Below, one piece after another: positions 51,130 through 63,640 of a stretch of DNA of 64,000 nt; positions within the stretch are counted from its first letter, which is position 1; every line of letters starts with the position of its first letter. This stretch comes from Taenia hydatigena (taxonomy: Eukaryota > Platyhelminthes > Cestoda > Cyclophyllidea > Taeniidae). The DNA is taken from assembly GCA_036345935.2 (NCBI GenBank), contig JADWOT020000001.1, positions 24,096,994 to 24,160,993 of the forward strand. Direction: 5' to 3'. The translations under genes were made by a program, and so were the position numbers. The notes beneath the pieces were generated by a model. It did not search any database and was not told the DNA's origin. It worked only from the letters and a program-made list of their open reading frames with translations.

Positions 51130-51289
51130 TGTGGATGAGTCGTTCAACGTCTATTCACAGAGATGCTATCAGTCAGCAGCCGAGAATAATATTTTGGACT
51201 ATGAGACACATGGGCAAATGACAAGCTTTGGCGTACATATCCTCTCTGAATAGTAGGCCCAAGATATTGCTACTCGAACGTCATGAAGA

Positions 51290-52790
51290 TGGACGCGGAA
51301 TAAGCCACTCGTTAAACTTATTGCTAAAATCAAGCATATCCTACACCAAAAAGAGAGAAGGTACAAAATATCACTTGTCCCTTGCTTAACCACTTAAATC
51401 AAAGTTTGAATCCCTTGGGAGAATGGCTTCCAGATGTGCGAATGAACCTTTTGTGACATGTGTCAGTGCGGAGTTCCAAAGCTACTAAGGAAACCTGCTT
51501 AAATGACGGCAAGAACGTCCATGCAATGCTCAACATCAAGTAATGAGAAAAGTCCTGTAGTAACTAATACATCTTGGCTAATTTCGTAGGAAGTTGACAA
51601 GTGAGTCTTATCAGTTATTTAACAGCGATGAAGGTTGGCAGCATAGTGCTAGCAGATGAGCTCCATGAGAAGAAGGCCACAAAGTCAAGTGTGAGAGCTA
51701 GCATGAAATTGCGTGTATCGTTTTCAGAAAAACTCATTAGTGCTTTCACTCAAGCAAGTGATATTTGAGATCGTCTGACTCACACGGAGATGTGAACTGC
51801 GATATTTAATGCGATGAGTTTGAATTCAATTCCAAAAATGATGGCCTGATAATGGAACGTTACCCACACTTTATCACATGCAAAGTTAGGGTGAGAAATC
51901 ATAATGTGTAATCTTTGCACCCAATAATATCACTACACGACGTCATTCTAATATCATTAGCATTATTGTCTCATTTAAAGGTACCGAGAAGCGCAATTTC
52001 TGTGTCAATTATGCCATTAGCTGTGCTGAGTTGTTCCCTATTACATGTCACCTTCTCCAATGAACCACGCCTCGACGATTGCACACCACAAAGCATGCAT
52101 TTGCAGATTGTTTTGCTAAAGATTCCAGGTTCTTTATGCTGTCATGTGCAGTACCGTAGAATGTGATGATGGTTGGCGAACACATTCACTTGACTAAAGT
52201 AACAAGACGGCGTGGTTCGGTCGCCAAGTTGAACTCACTTCATTCCACCATCTTGCAATCGATGTGCATAACTAATAGAGGTAAGACGATGAGCGGCTCG
52301 AGTCTGCGGACTAATTGGAATTAGGGAAAACGGAAAGTACCAACTTTGGCTTACTCAGAATAGTGTCCAACTTACTTGTCCTGCCGCAATGGATAGCATT
52401 CTGTTGGCTTGTGGTGTTATTCACAGCTGCTGATCTCGCGAACAAAATGCTAGCCTTGTTTTAAGTGACACAAATTCTGCAGAGGTTTAGTTTTAGGGTG
52501 ATCGTGTTCATAGCAGGTTGCATGTAACACAAGACCAAAGTAGTTTGAAGAGGTGGATTAATACGCCGGATTGATTCACTACAATCACCCTTGCATTCAT
52601 GTGTGCTTGCTTAAGCTTCATGACTGTGAGAGGTGACGTCATCTGCATGGACAACACGCAGCATATAAGAAGTTTGACCATAGTTGAATTAAGTAGCAAG
52701 ATGAAACTCGTCTAGAAGGTTTACGAATGGAGTTGCTCTCTGTGTCAACAGCTCTCTTGCCGAAGGAAGACGTCATTCTTAGTCATTCTG
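51290..52790 (+). repeat. extra segment inside LR-C, partly derived from the antigen cassette
   Basis: It is absent from LR-A, LR-B and LR-D. Its right part (52.60-52.76 kb, CATGACTGTGAGAGGTGACG block) matches 19.16-19.33 kb of cassette 1, so a piece of the cassette edge is inside the repeat. The rest (51.3-52.6 kb) I cannot match. I see no terminal repeats, target duplication or mobile-element proteins. Confidence 0.45.
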
Positions 52791-54241
52791 CTACAATACG
52801 TTAGCAATTTTCTCATCTAGAGCCTATGCAAATCAGGCGGCACAAATCAGGATAGCATCTCTCCAAACTTGCATCCGCTTTTCGCTGCCAAGAATGCAGC
52901 GTCGCAGAACCTCCTTGAAGAATAGAGAAGGCACAACCCTTGAGCACAAAGTGCATGTTAAGCAAACAGAGTGGGGTTGGGCCGCAAGATCAATAGGTCT
53001 GCCAAAATGACCACAACCAACAGCTAAACAAACAAATTTCTAGAATGAAGCACTGCCAAATTGACAATTATTCTAAAGCAGAAGTACCCATGGGAGTGCT
53101 ATGCGGCGCAGTAGAGGGCATGGATATGTGAAGTGAAAGTGCTCTGAGCCAAGGGATCCTACACTAACACATGCAGCTAAAACGCATTCTATCCAGTGCA
53201 TTAAAAGCTGAAGGAGCTCTGTCCAGAATTACGCGATTCCATTCAGAGTGTCAAAGACTCGCCCGCAAATGTTAAATTGCTTCAAGTAGGTGTTGCAGAT
53301 GGGTGCAGAAAACGTAAAATAGGGGGTCAATCCTACACGTAGTTGAAATGTATTCCAAAGTCTACTTATAACTGAATAGTAGGGTTCAAGGCAGACGCTA
53401 CCATACTTTAGGCATGCTAATGAGTAGACTGAAGCACTGCCATGTCTGACAACACATTCCTGTCAATGTAGGCATGCCTGCTATCGTTTGCGCAGGAAAC
53501 GCATGCACTCATCAGTCTTAGAATAAGCGAAGTAAAACATGCGCCAGTGAGGGGTCGTTTGAAGCGTTGCAAGTATGAAAAGCCCAATTTCCCAATTAGA
53601 GAGCGTCAGCCAGTTAAGAATACGGAAGCACATTTCCGAATTTAGAGTGAATGACTCTGTGACAAACAACAGTGCCAACTTCTGCCACAAAACAAAATCG
53701 AATGCACTTGTTAAGCAAACCAATCTGCAAGGACTAATCACCGTGAATATCACGCAGACTGTGTCAAGGGACGGAATCCCACCTCACACAGCCTTCCCGC
53801 CTCGAAAAGCAGACCTAATGAAACACACTTGTGCAGCATCTTCGCCATGTGATCTAAGCAGACTCCTCCTACCACATGACGATCCACCTTATGGTGACAC
53901 AATGCACGAGCATCCCAGCAAGAACAACACACCAAATCGATGCGACACCATCGATGAGCTGAGTTGGAACCTTCATCCTTCAATTTGTATGCCAAAAAAA
54001 ATTGGGCAAAAGAAGGACTTTTCAACCTGCTATTTCAAGTCAATCCAATCGGCCTTTGATCCCACTCACCAATGCTTACCGCTGCACACAGGGCGAATTG
54101 GTAGCTGTTAGTAGTCAGAAGGATAGCCCCTCAATCAATGGAGACTTTGCTTCAGTGGTAGCAGGTTCACCGACAGGCTTGACTAACTCCGTGCCACTGC
54201 ATGATTGAGAGGAGGTCAATTTGAACCACTCACACTGACTC

Positions 54242-54260
54242 CAACGTGGCAGACACGTTG
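54242..54260. repeat. perfect 7-5-7 palindromic motif
   Basis: Identical in sequence to the copy at 20172. Followed by the conserved TGTGGTCGCCGTTACA. Confidence 0.8.
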
Positions 54261-54469
54261 TGTGGTCGCCGTTACATTGACGGGCAAAGAGAAACAAGCG
54301 ATAGATGAGTCATTCAAGTTCTCTCCACAAATATTCGATTTGTGATAAGTAATGGGTGTTTTTGGCTATAAAATATGTGGTTATATGGCCACCGATGATG
54401 CATATTTTCTCTCTAAGTGGTAAGATCGAATAATACGATTGGCTCGAGAACCCCTCTGCCAACATTAAT

Positions 54470-56120
54470 AATTTACCCGGCTGAGGTTTCTAACATCAAT
54501 CATCTCTAACCCATTTAACTCAAATACATTTTTATTCCTTCGTATAACCCGCATCCAGGCGTACAATTTTACTAAGCGCTAATGGTCATTTTGTGGCATT
54601 TGGCTTTGCGGGCGCCTCGGAGTCGATGCATTGCTAATAATCTAGTAGACTTTTCTGTACTGAATTAAACGACTTGGCGGACTTACCTCTTTTGTCTGCA
54701 TTTTAAATGGCTGCCAAATTTAAAAAATGAAGCACAAATATAGCCAAGACTAGATGCGTCAACAATCATTGTGATTTCGCAACTGCATTTTCTGAGAGCA
54801 TTCATAACAGAAAGCACTTTGTCAGGGACCTAAGTTATGAGACTCGAGCACCTATTTAAGCTATCAATTTCCGCACTTTGGCCATCACTGAAGCGTTGCG
54901 GATCAGTATCCAGCTAGAAAAGCATAAGCATGGAGCAATTCGTATAGCTATTTTTGGTTTCTTAATTGGGAGGAAACGGGTACACTTTTGTTAGGGTGGG
55001 TTGAGATGGGTTTGGTAGCTACAGCGTCATCAAATGTTGCATTGGCGTCGTTGTGCAAATAGTGTTGAGTCTAACATAGTCTTCACAAGGGATGAGAATT
55101 ACAGGCCTCCATTTGAACATGCTGTCCAGCCACCCTCACTAGAACTACGCAAATTGTGAATTCACAACTTTGTTTACCAACAGTACCTGCATTACTATTT
55201 CGCCCCCACCATGAGAATCGCGGTGTTAGCCAACAACTATTTGGTCAGTATTTTGTAGTGAGTGCAGCTGGTGCCGACTCAAAATGTCTGCATGCTCACA
55301 CATATTAACGGCAGTCAACACACACCATTTAACTTTAGCGGGCTTTCAACCTAATCCACTACTGGGCTGAAGGCACAGTGTCACACAAAGATGCTGGGAT
55401 GGCTTGGTTTGTACGCATAACATGCAATTCAGGACACTAACGAACCCATCAAATGTGGAGAAGCTCTAAGCACTATTTACATCCTCAAACTACTCCTGTT
55501 TTGTAGTGAGTTGTCTGGGGTGGTACTTGCATGAATAGTGGCTTTTTGGGTCCCACAATCACCCGAACCCATGATCCCATCCTCCCATCATTTCCAATGA
55601 ATAGCCGATGCTAAATGTGGTTCGGCAAGAAGAAGTCTGCATCGAAAGCACGATTCCACAGCGGTTTCGAAAGTGAAAATATACCCGGTTTTCATTGAAG
55701 AAATGCAGGCTGACTTGCCAAAATATACTTCTGCGTGATGATCTACAGTCTGACGAGAAAACGTGAGGAAACATGGAGAATCCCAAGTTGTCGCGTCAAA
55801 GCACCAACTTTTATTTGACTTTGTGCTTCAATGTAATGTACAGCTCAAAATGCCTCGTTTGGTTAACGAATCTTGCAGTCATTCTCTAGTTTCGTGTTCA
55901 TCATGGCAAACCACCAAAAATGCACATAGTGAGTATGCTAGCATGAGTCAGACTCCCATTGTTGAGGGAAAATGCACTTGCATGCAGAAGTTGTAATTAA
56001 TTTTCCCACAAGGTGCGTGCACACCCAAAATGTGCCAGTGGAATCACAACAGTTTTGCTATTGAAGCAGAATGCCAAGTCCATTGCAAGCGCAACAAAGT
56101 GTAGTATGTTATGTTAATTA
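54470..56120 (-). repeat. 3' part of antigen cassette 2 (inverse of 23.44-25.12 kb), non-coding
   Basis: Collinear mirror of the sequence downstream of gene 1. No independent gene is supported. Confidence 0.6.
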
Positions 56121-56127
56121 TTAATTA

Positions 56128-56133
56128 TTTATT
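56128..56133 (-). terminator. polyadenylation signal of antigen gene 2
   Basis: AATAAA on the minus strand, at the position matching the tandem signals of gene 1. Confidence 0.45.
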
Positions 56134-56294
56134 ACTTGTGAAAATTGACACTACTATTGGGAAGAAAGGAATGAATGGCGACTTGTGCCTTGTCCGAATC
56201 AGAGAAGCCTGCAATGGAAAGAGATCGGTTCAGACTTTCCTAGTCTTAGCCCTCATATTCCACGAAGCTTTGACAGCCACTCATTTGCACTGAC

Positions 56295-57517
56295 TTACGC
56301 GACAGATGCAAGGGGTTCGTCGGTTGCAAAGGCGTCTTCTTCGTGTTCTATGCAAACAGGCGAGCAATCAGTACCATTGTGTGAGGCATTCACTTAAGTG
56401 CAATACAAATGTGCTGCGAAGTACATGATTATTAGATAGTGCTGCTAACACTAGTACGAAATTTGGTGTTATGATGCAGGAAATGTAACGGTGAATGCAA
56501 GCACTAGCTTACCAGCGGGCGGAGTTATAACAACCTCGGTGTATTCGAAAACGGTGCCTTCGACGCTCAGTGCTTTCACTGTCACATTGTAAGTGGTGTC
56601 GGGATGCAGATCCTCAAGGCTCAGTTCGCCACGTAAGAAGCGCGCGCTTTCTATTTTTATAAGGGGGAATTTGGATTCTGCTACTGCGGTTAGTTCGATT
56701 GTATCTGCGTAGTCTTCCCCCAACTCTTCAACGTCCCAATTTAACTCAATGGAATCAGGACCCACGTAGCCCCAGTAGAAGTGCTTCGGAAGAGAATACA
56801 TTTCTTCCTTTGCCATATCTGTCGTCAACTCTACAAAGGAAACAAGAAAGTGCTGGTTTTCAGCGAACCTGTTTGAGCATCGTGCTCAACTCTACCAAGG
56901 CACCGCCGAACATGCACTGCTATTCTTAAGAAAATAATGACGCAGTGTAGGTGATGAAGCACTCCACTGAGTTTGCCTTCTGAGCATAAAACTCAACTAG
57001 TATGTAGCGCTAGATGTGATTGTCAGTGGATACTCTCTTCCGAGTCGTAATCATAAATCATGTTGGCGCGCACGTGGACGTATAAATGTGGGCGAGTCAA
57101 ACACTCATCTCCCTGATGTGGACCAACGATCTCACTTGCAGTCACACGGACGAAAAGGCAGTACGGTTCTAAATATCAAATGCATTTTCTTTCAGATAAT
57201 ATTGGCAGACCTCCGATCTGCTCGCCATTCTCGTTGCTCCCTAGCAAACCAAAATGATTTTTGCACCTAGTCTTTTAGGTCACTTATTTAATTGATGCCT
57301 ATGAAAGATGGTGTCAGCTACGTTGTTTGTATCGAACAAATGGACTGTAAGTCAGAATTTTAATGAAGTGGGCACTCATGTCTGTAAAATGCTAAACCGC
57401 GCTTGGTCAACAGAGTCAAGCATTGGCAGTTAACTCACCCTTCACTGCGACATACTTTTCGGCCACAACGCAGGTCACCAATGAAATCAGGCAGAACTTG
57501 AACAACATCTTCAACAT
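56295..57517 (-). CDS. FN3-domain host-protective oncosphere antigen, gene 2 (inverted paralogue)
   Basis: Exon 1 is 57439-57517 and its peptide is identical to gene 1 (one silent change). Intron 1 is 608 bp, the same length as in gene 1. Exon 2 is 56513-56830, again 318 bp with phase 1 on both sides and the same donor. Exon 3 is proposed at 56295-56347 with the same acceptor and stop as gene 1. Intron 2 is 27 bp shorter. The open frame, splice sites, signal peptide, FN3 Trp and DLHPDTTYNVTVKAL signature are all intact, so both copies look functional. Against gene 1 there are 13 replacements, 12 of them at residues 62-108. Several shift charge (K62E, K65E, N66D, Q80K, Q85K). The function is as for gene 1; a second epitope variant is my inference. 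No hydrophobic C-terminal anchor is seen here either. Confidence 0.8.
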
Positions 57518-57548
57518 TGTGAATGTTTTCATTCACCACTCACGCCAC

Positions 57549-57555
57549 ATTTATA
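57549..57555 (-). promoter_or_regulatory. candidate TATA box of antigen gene 2
   Basis: TATAAAT on the minus strand, 38 bases before the ATG, in a context unchanged from gene 1. Confidence 0.45.
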
Positions 57556-60340
57556 GGAGTGATCCATATTCACACGAGCCTATGAGACAACTTGATCGTG
57601 ACCCGTGAGTCCACTTGTGGTTGTATGCACCACGTGCACCAAGATTGATGTTCATGCCACTGTAGCAACATCTGTTGTGGCTGGGACGTCCTTGTGCATT
57701 GACACCATCTAGAATTTCATCGTTTGGGAAATCGACGTCCTTGGAAAAATGGTACAACCAAAATGATAATTCAAGACTACAAGTCTAGTCAGGCACTCGA
57801 ATGAGCTAACAAATATTGGAGTGCCTAACCAGTTCAGTTTTGTGCAAAACGAATTCAGCATTCATCTTTGTCATGCTTGTGTCACATGCAGTCTATTCTA
57901 GTGCAGGTAGCACGAGAGAATATTTGTGCATTTTATGTTTGTATTTAGAAAACCACTTGGCTTGGGTGGGTCAAATGGTGGTCTATTGCATTGAATTTAA
58001 CTAAGAGGTCAGTGGCCGACAAGTAGCGCTCCCAGCATGGCTCTGCCTTAGCAAATACTTTTCGAAAGGAAAAGACGTACGCATGCCAACACCCTACGTG
58101 GTTTAGTAACGGAAGTACTTAGGGTCAATTTTATCACATATATTCTAATACATTTCAATCGAAGTAGCAGCACAGATCAAAAATGCTCTAAGATCATAAA
58201 TTTTGTGCCCTACCGACTGCCACTCCTAAGTCTGCTTGTGGTTCCCCGCGATCGCGCTGACACAATCATGTTAAGTGAATGGAGACAAAGTGGACTTGGA
58301 TCAGTCCAAGAGTGGTCGGGATTTTCCCACATTTCTTCGCTAATGAGGTCCATTCGAAATTGGGCGTGCGCACATCGCCATTCCTTTATTAAACCCCAAT
58401 GTACAATAAGGAAAGCGGAAACGAGGAGACGCGGACGCTGTTAATTTGCCGCCTATTTCAGTAGTGGTTTCAGGGTCTCTTCATTTCCTGCATTTAATTT
58501 TACGCGCACTTGAAACAGTATGATGTTACTTGAAGAAGTTTAGAGTTCTGGCTTACATTAGTCTGTCTTTCCACATGCAAGTTGTGCATTGGATAAAAGC
58601 GTCAAATTAGCGTTTAGTCCGAGTCAGCTTGACATCTGTTTGCTTCAATCACAATCGTTTGTCCTCTTCCAGCCATACTGTTATCTGTTTGGGCTGTGAT
58701 TAGAATTGCGTTGGACAAATACCATTTCCAAGTAGATTAATCCAGTTCGCCCTATTAGTAGCAGGAGGAACTGATACGCCATTTACAGTGATAAACTGAA
58801 CCAGCGTTTACGTGCTGGCTAAGAAAGTTGAAGCAGTGACGAATAGACAAATGAGAAAGATTCAGCGAATGCATACTAGCGATTCATTTACACGTCACTA
58901 GCAGAAGCAGCTGCAGTGTTGAGATACATCAGTGGTAATGACCAAGCCTTGAAATCGAAACAAAATCCACTTCGAAACTGTCTGTCTTATGTTAATCTCA
59001 ATCGGGCACACTTTTATGTTTATGCCAAGTTTCACGCTTTGTTTGTCCATCACTGTTCGTGAGGAATGCAGATGTGGTCAAGCATGTGTCGCATCAGTGT
59101 CGTTCGCTAAGTCGCTACCTCGCGACAGCCATCTCCCTTTCTACTTCATCGACCAAGAGATGCTTTCTACTTGACAACCTCTCCATTGGATCCCATTCAA
59201 GCTCAAGCCTGAGTGCAGAGCCGTTGATCGTGGATGCTACAACTAATCTTTTCAAAGTCTTGTAGTTGGGCATTTGACACTAGATATGCCTTTGCCATTA
59301 CACATCATTTTGACTGTGACAGTAGCGGTGACCCCACAACGTGTCTGCCACGTTGCAGCCAGTGTGAGTGACTTACTGGCCTGCTTTCTGGCATGTGACT
59401 GTACCGTGATGCTTCACGAACTTATTCAAGCATGTGAGCCAACTAACTGCTACTGAGAAGTCCCCACTGACTGAAGTATTGCTTTGTAATTTCTTGGGGT
59501 TTTAAACCGTACGTTCGTATACAAGTAGATTTAGTATGCTCTTATGTATGGCTGATTGGGTGCACATAAAATAGCAAAATAGGAACTTCCGATAACCCTC
59601 AGATATAGAGTACCAATGTTTCTCCTCATATTATTTTGCATATCAATGATGGGATAGAAGACTTGGAATAGCGTTCCTAACTGGATGATTTTAATCATTT
59701 AATTAAAAATGCGTGCATTGCTGTACAATACGATGGTATTGCATGTGGCAGCAAAGTCTGCATCGCTGCTCAGACGAAACGTTCCGCGTAAATGTGCTCT
59801 GCATGTGTAATTTGCTAAGGTGTGCTTCACTAAAATGAGTCGAATTTAGCCTACTTAATGGACTAGTGATAGAATCGAAAAGTGATAACTTTCTTGCGGT
59901 TCGATGTCAGTCATTTTACGTAGACACCTAAAAGAATGCTGAGTACATGTGCACCATGCTGTGGTAGCAGAGTCTTGACAAAATACACAGCAAACAAGCA
60001 TCGTTAGGAAAAAACATTAGAACATAGACCACATAAACACAAATCAGAATCGTTGAACATAAAATGAATGAGTACATAGCCGAATGCAAGCCACAATAAG
60101 TGCTTTCCATGTTTCGTCACTGCCCCAATCAGCAAATTAAACACAGTCCAAATAAATTGTTTTGGTACCGACTCTCGTAATGTCAAACATCCATGTTGTT
60201 AGTAGAGCTTGCTGTTTAAGCTGCAGTTTTTAACTGAAACCCATTGAGGGGTGTTAAATTGCTACTTAAGTCAACCATGTACGCATTTCCTAACTGACAC
60301 GTGTTGCCTGAGTAGACGACGTTACCTCTCACAGTCGTGA
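57556..60340 (-). repeat. 5' part of antigen cassette 2 (inverse of 19.19-21.97 kb), non-coding
   Basis: Includes the decayed LR fragment with the palindromic motif at 59337. Differences from cassette 1 are scattered single-base changes and small indels. Confidence 0.65.
59337..59355. repeat. perfect 7-5-7 palindromic motif
   Basis: CAACGTGTCTGCCACGTTG on the plus strand, the inverse of the copy at 20172. Confidence 0.8.
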
Positions 60341-63300
60341 AGCGCAAGCAAATATACATGATTTTGGGCGCGATTGTAGTAAGACAAATCGATATGATAA
60401 TTTCTAAGTTATAATTTTGTACCGCATTTCACAAATTATTGATGTTGGCAACCGGATTTTGGTGCAAGTCTTATTATTTGATCTCACCATTTAGAAAGAA
60501 AATATGCATCGTCGGTGGCCATATATCCATATATTTTATGGCCAAAAATACCCTTACTCATTAATGAAAGAATGTTTGTGGCAATAACTTGAACGACTCA
60601 TCTATTGCTTGTTTCTCTTTGCCCGTCAAAGTAACGGCGACCACACAACGTGTCTGCCACGTTGGAGTCAGTGTGAGTGGTTCAAATTGATCTCCTCTCA
60701 ATCATGCAGTGGCACGAAGTTAGTCAAGCCTGTCGGTGAACCTGCTACCACTGAAGCAAAGTCTCTATTGATTGAAGGGCTATCCTTCTGACTACTAACA
60801 GCTACCAATTGGCTTTGTGTGCAGTGGTAAGCATTGGTGCGTGGGATCAAATGTCGATTGGATTGATTTGAAATAGCAAGTAGAAAAGTTCTTTTTTTCC
60901 TAATTCTATTCTGGCATACAAATTGAAGGACGGAGGTTCCAACTGAGGTCAGCTCATCGATGGTGTCGCATCGATTTGGTGTGTTGTTCTTGCTGGGATG
61001 CTCGTGCATTGTGTCACCATAAGGTGGATCGTCGTGTGGCAGCAGGAATCTGCTTAGATTACCTGGCGAAGGTGCAGCACAAGTGTGTTTCATTAGGTCT
61101 GCTTTTGAGGCGGGAAGGCTGTGTGAGGTGGGATTCCGTCTCCTGACACAGTCTGCGTGATAGTCACGGTGATTAGCCCTTGCAGATTGGTTTGCTTAAC
61201 AGATGCATTCGATTTTGTTTTGTGGTAGAAGTTGGCACTGTTGTTTGTCACAGAGTCATTTACTCTAAAGTTGGAAATGTGATTCCGTATTCTTAACTGA
61301 CTGACGCTCTCTAATTAGGAAATTGGGCTTGCCAAATCCCTAGCACATCAATCTGCCCTTCATTTGTGCTTGCTCTACCCTCTTTTTTTAACAACTGATG
61401 AGTGCATGCGTTTCCTATGCAAACGATAGCAAGAACACGTACATTGACGGGAATCTGTTGTCAGGCATGGCAGTGCTTCAGTCTACTCATTCGTATGCCT
61501 AAAGTATGGTAGAGACTGCCTTGCCCTTCTATTCAGTTATAAGTAGACTTTGGAATACATTTCAACTACGTGTAGGATTGACCCCTATTTTACGTTTTCT
61601 ACACCCTTCTACAAAGCCTACGTGTAGCGAACCTGCATTTGAGAGCATGTTTAGACACTCTAAGTAAAACCATTCGATTCTGGACAGAACTACTTCAGTC
61701 TCCAAAGTGCTGGATAGAATGCGTTCCAGTTGCATATGCCAACGTAGGATGGCTTGCCTCAGGACTGCTTCTGTTCACTGATTCACACCCTATACTGCGT
61801 CACATAGCACTTGCATAGGCACTTTTGTTCAAGAAAAATTGGTCAATTTCGTGTTGCTCAAATCTGAAACCTTGGTTGTTTTGCTGTTGGTTGCGGTCTT
61901 TTGAGCAGACCTATTGCCTTTGATGGTTGTGATGACCACTGGGCCATTCCGGCAGCCATTCTCACTCTGTTTGCTCAATATGCACCTTCCGCCTTTGGTA
62001 TTGTGCCTTCTTTGGCGTTCAAGGAGGTTCTGAGGTGCTGTGTCGGTGGCAGTGAGAAGTAGATGCAGGTTCAGAGAAATGCTATCCTGATTTATGTCGC
62101 ACATGATTGGCTTTGGCGGTGTGAATGAATCGCATATGCTGCAGACGAGAGCATTGTTGATATCTTATAACAGAAGAAGTGAAGTATACACCACTGTTTG
62201 TCGCTTGCCCACATGTCTTGCAGTCCAAAATATTATTCTTAGCTGATGGCTGATCGTTTCTCTGTGAATGGATATTGAACGACTCATCCATCGCTCATTC
62301 CTCCGACTGTGAGTGTGACGATGACCACACGACGCGACTGCCACGTTGCAGCCAGTATGAGTGGCTCATATAGGCCTGCCATCCTGCATGTGATTAGACT
62401 GTGATCTCACACGAAGTTATTCAAGCAAATCAGCTAACTCGCTGTCATTGTGGAGAATTCTCCACTGATTAGATGACTGTCCTTCAATTACTTGCTGCAT
62501 TAATTTTGCACATGTACACAAAATTTAAACTCGTCATGCACTGATATATCTTTTAGGTTCCTCCTTCATTTTTGCAACTTACTTTTGCATATTAGTGGCG
62601 GGACGGAGGTCTCAACTTCGATCATCGCGTTGATAGTTTGCCAACATTGTGGTATATTGCTCCTGTTCTTGCTCTTGTTTGTGTTTCGTGTTAGCATATG
62701 GTGAATTGGTATGAGGCAGCAAGAGTCTGCTCAGATTCTTAGGCGTAAGTGCTGAGCATATGCGTTTCAATAGGTTCCCAATTCGTGGCGTACAAAGATG
62801 TGTTAGGTGGGATTCGGTCTGCTGATATAGTCTGCATGATTTCGCTCCGTCTTGTAGTGGTCTGGCAGAAGAATACGTTGCAAGGAATTCCGCTATGTGG
62901 CCACATCTGTTCGTGAATGCTCAGTGCTCTTAATTCGCCTATGTAAACACCTTCTGGATTTCGCCGAACCGGATTATTCTCTCCGACATACATTTTCACG
63001 GCTATTTGCCCTTGTAGAATGGTTCCTTAAATAATTCCGTTATATATTGTTCTATATCAGATTTTCGCACTTTTTTGTCGAAAACCTTCTCCTTTCTTTT
63101 CGTACAGACTGACACTCTATAAGCAAATAATTGAGCCGGATGAATCTTGAGCATTTCAACTACCCTCTTATTTACGCCTGCTTTACCCACCTAATTCAAT
63201 GACTGATGCATGCATATCCTTCTTCCGCATCCGATATTATAATAATCTACATTGAAGGAAACCTGATGGTTGGCATGACGGCGCTTTAGTCTACTTATAG

Positions 63301-63640
63301 ATACAACTAAAAGATGGTTGCTGTCCCCCCACACCGTAGTGCCCATTTTAAGTTGCCGTTGAAATATATTTTGAGCACCAGTCTGAACTGCAAACTGCTT
63401 CGTTTAGTGCCTTTCACTTAATGGTGTTTTGTAAAATGGAGAACTTCTGATGCATTAAGAAGGGCAAGAATATTGTCTTCTTATGCTAATCTAATGTTAG
63501 CCCAAAGTTATGGAATTGAGGAGACATTTAGATGACCAATGCGAACTTAAACCATCCAAAACGAACTGAAGAACAAACAGTAATTGTGGACTTTAACAAA
63601 TGCTATTGTAGAATCGCTTTGCGATTGGCTTCTCTTTTAT
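60340..63640 (-). repeat. long repeat LR-D, inverted partner of LR-A
   Basis: It follows LR-A base for base with a few percent difference. The 86-codon frame at 62739-62999 differs from 16524-16784 at only about three residues. The palindromic motif is at 60646 (perfect) and 62330 (decayed), 1,684 bp apart. The match to LR-A ends at about 63640 (15882 in LR-A), while LR-A and LR-C share sequence beyond that point. The end of LR-D is thus a break, not the natural end of the repeat. Confidence 0.75.
60646..60664. repeat. perfect 7-5-7 palindromic motif
   Basis: Minus-oriented copy in the first monomer of LR-D. Confidence 0.8.

Larger units (their letters stand above)
49700..54460 (+). repeat. 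long repeat LR-C with about 1.5 kb of extra sequence
   Basis: Same orientation as LR-A and the mirror of LR-B. Its monomers are more diverged than those of LR-A, B and D at the left end (50.2-51.2 kb). It is close to them at the right (53.3-54.46 kb, where an open frame of 178 codons at 53575-54111 arises by chance of indels). The palindromic motif is at 51111 and 54242, 3,131 bp apart instead of about 1,685. The excess lies between about 51.29 and 52.79 kb. Confidence 0.7.

Noticed and set aside
53575..54111. 178-codon open frame in LR-C
   Set aside because: In LR-A, LR-B and LR-D the same sequence is split into several frames. The length comes from indels unique to LR-C, not from selection.
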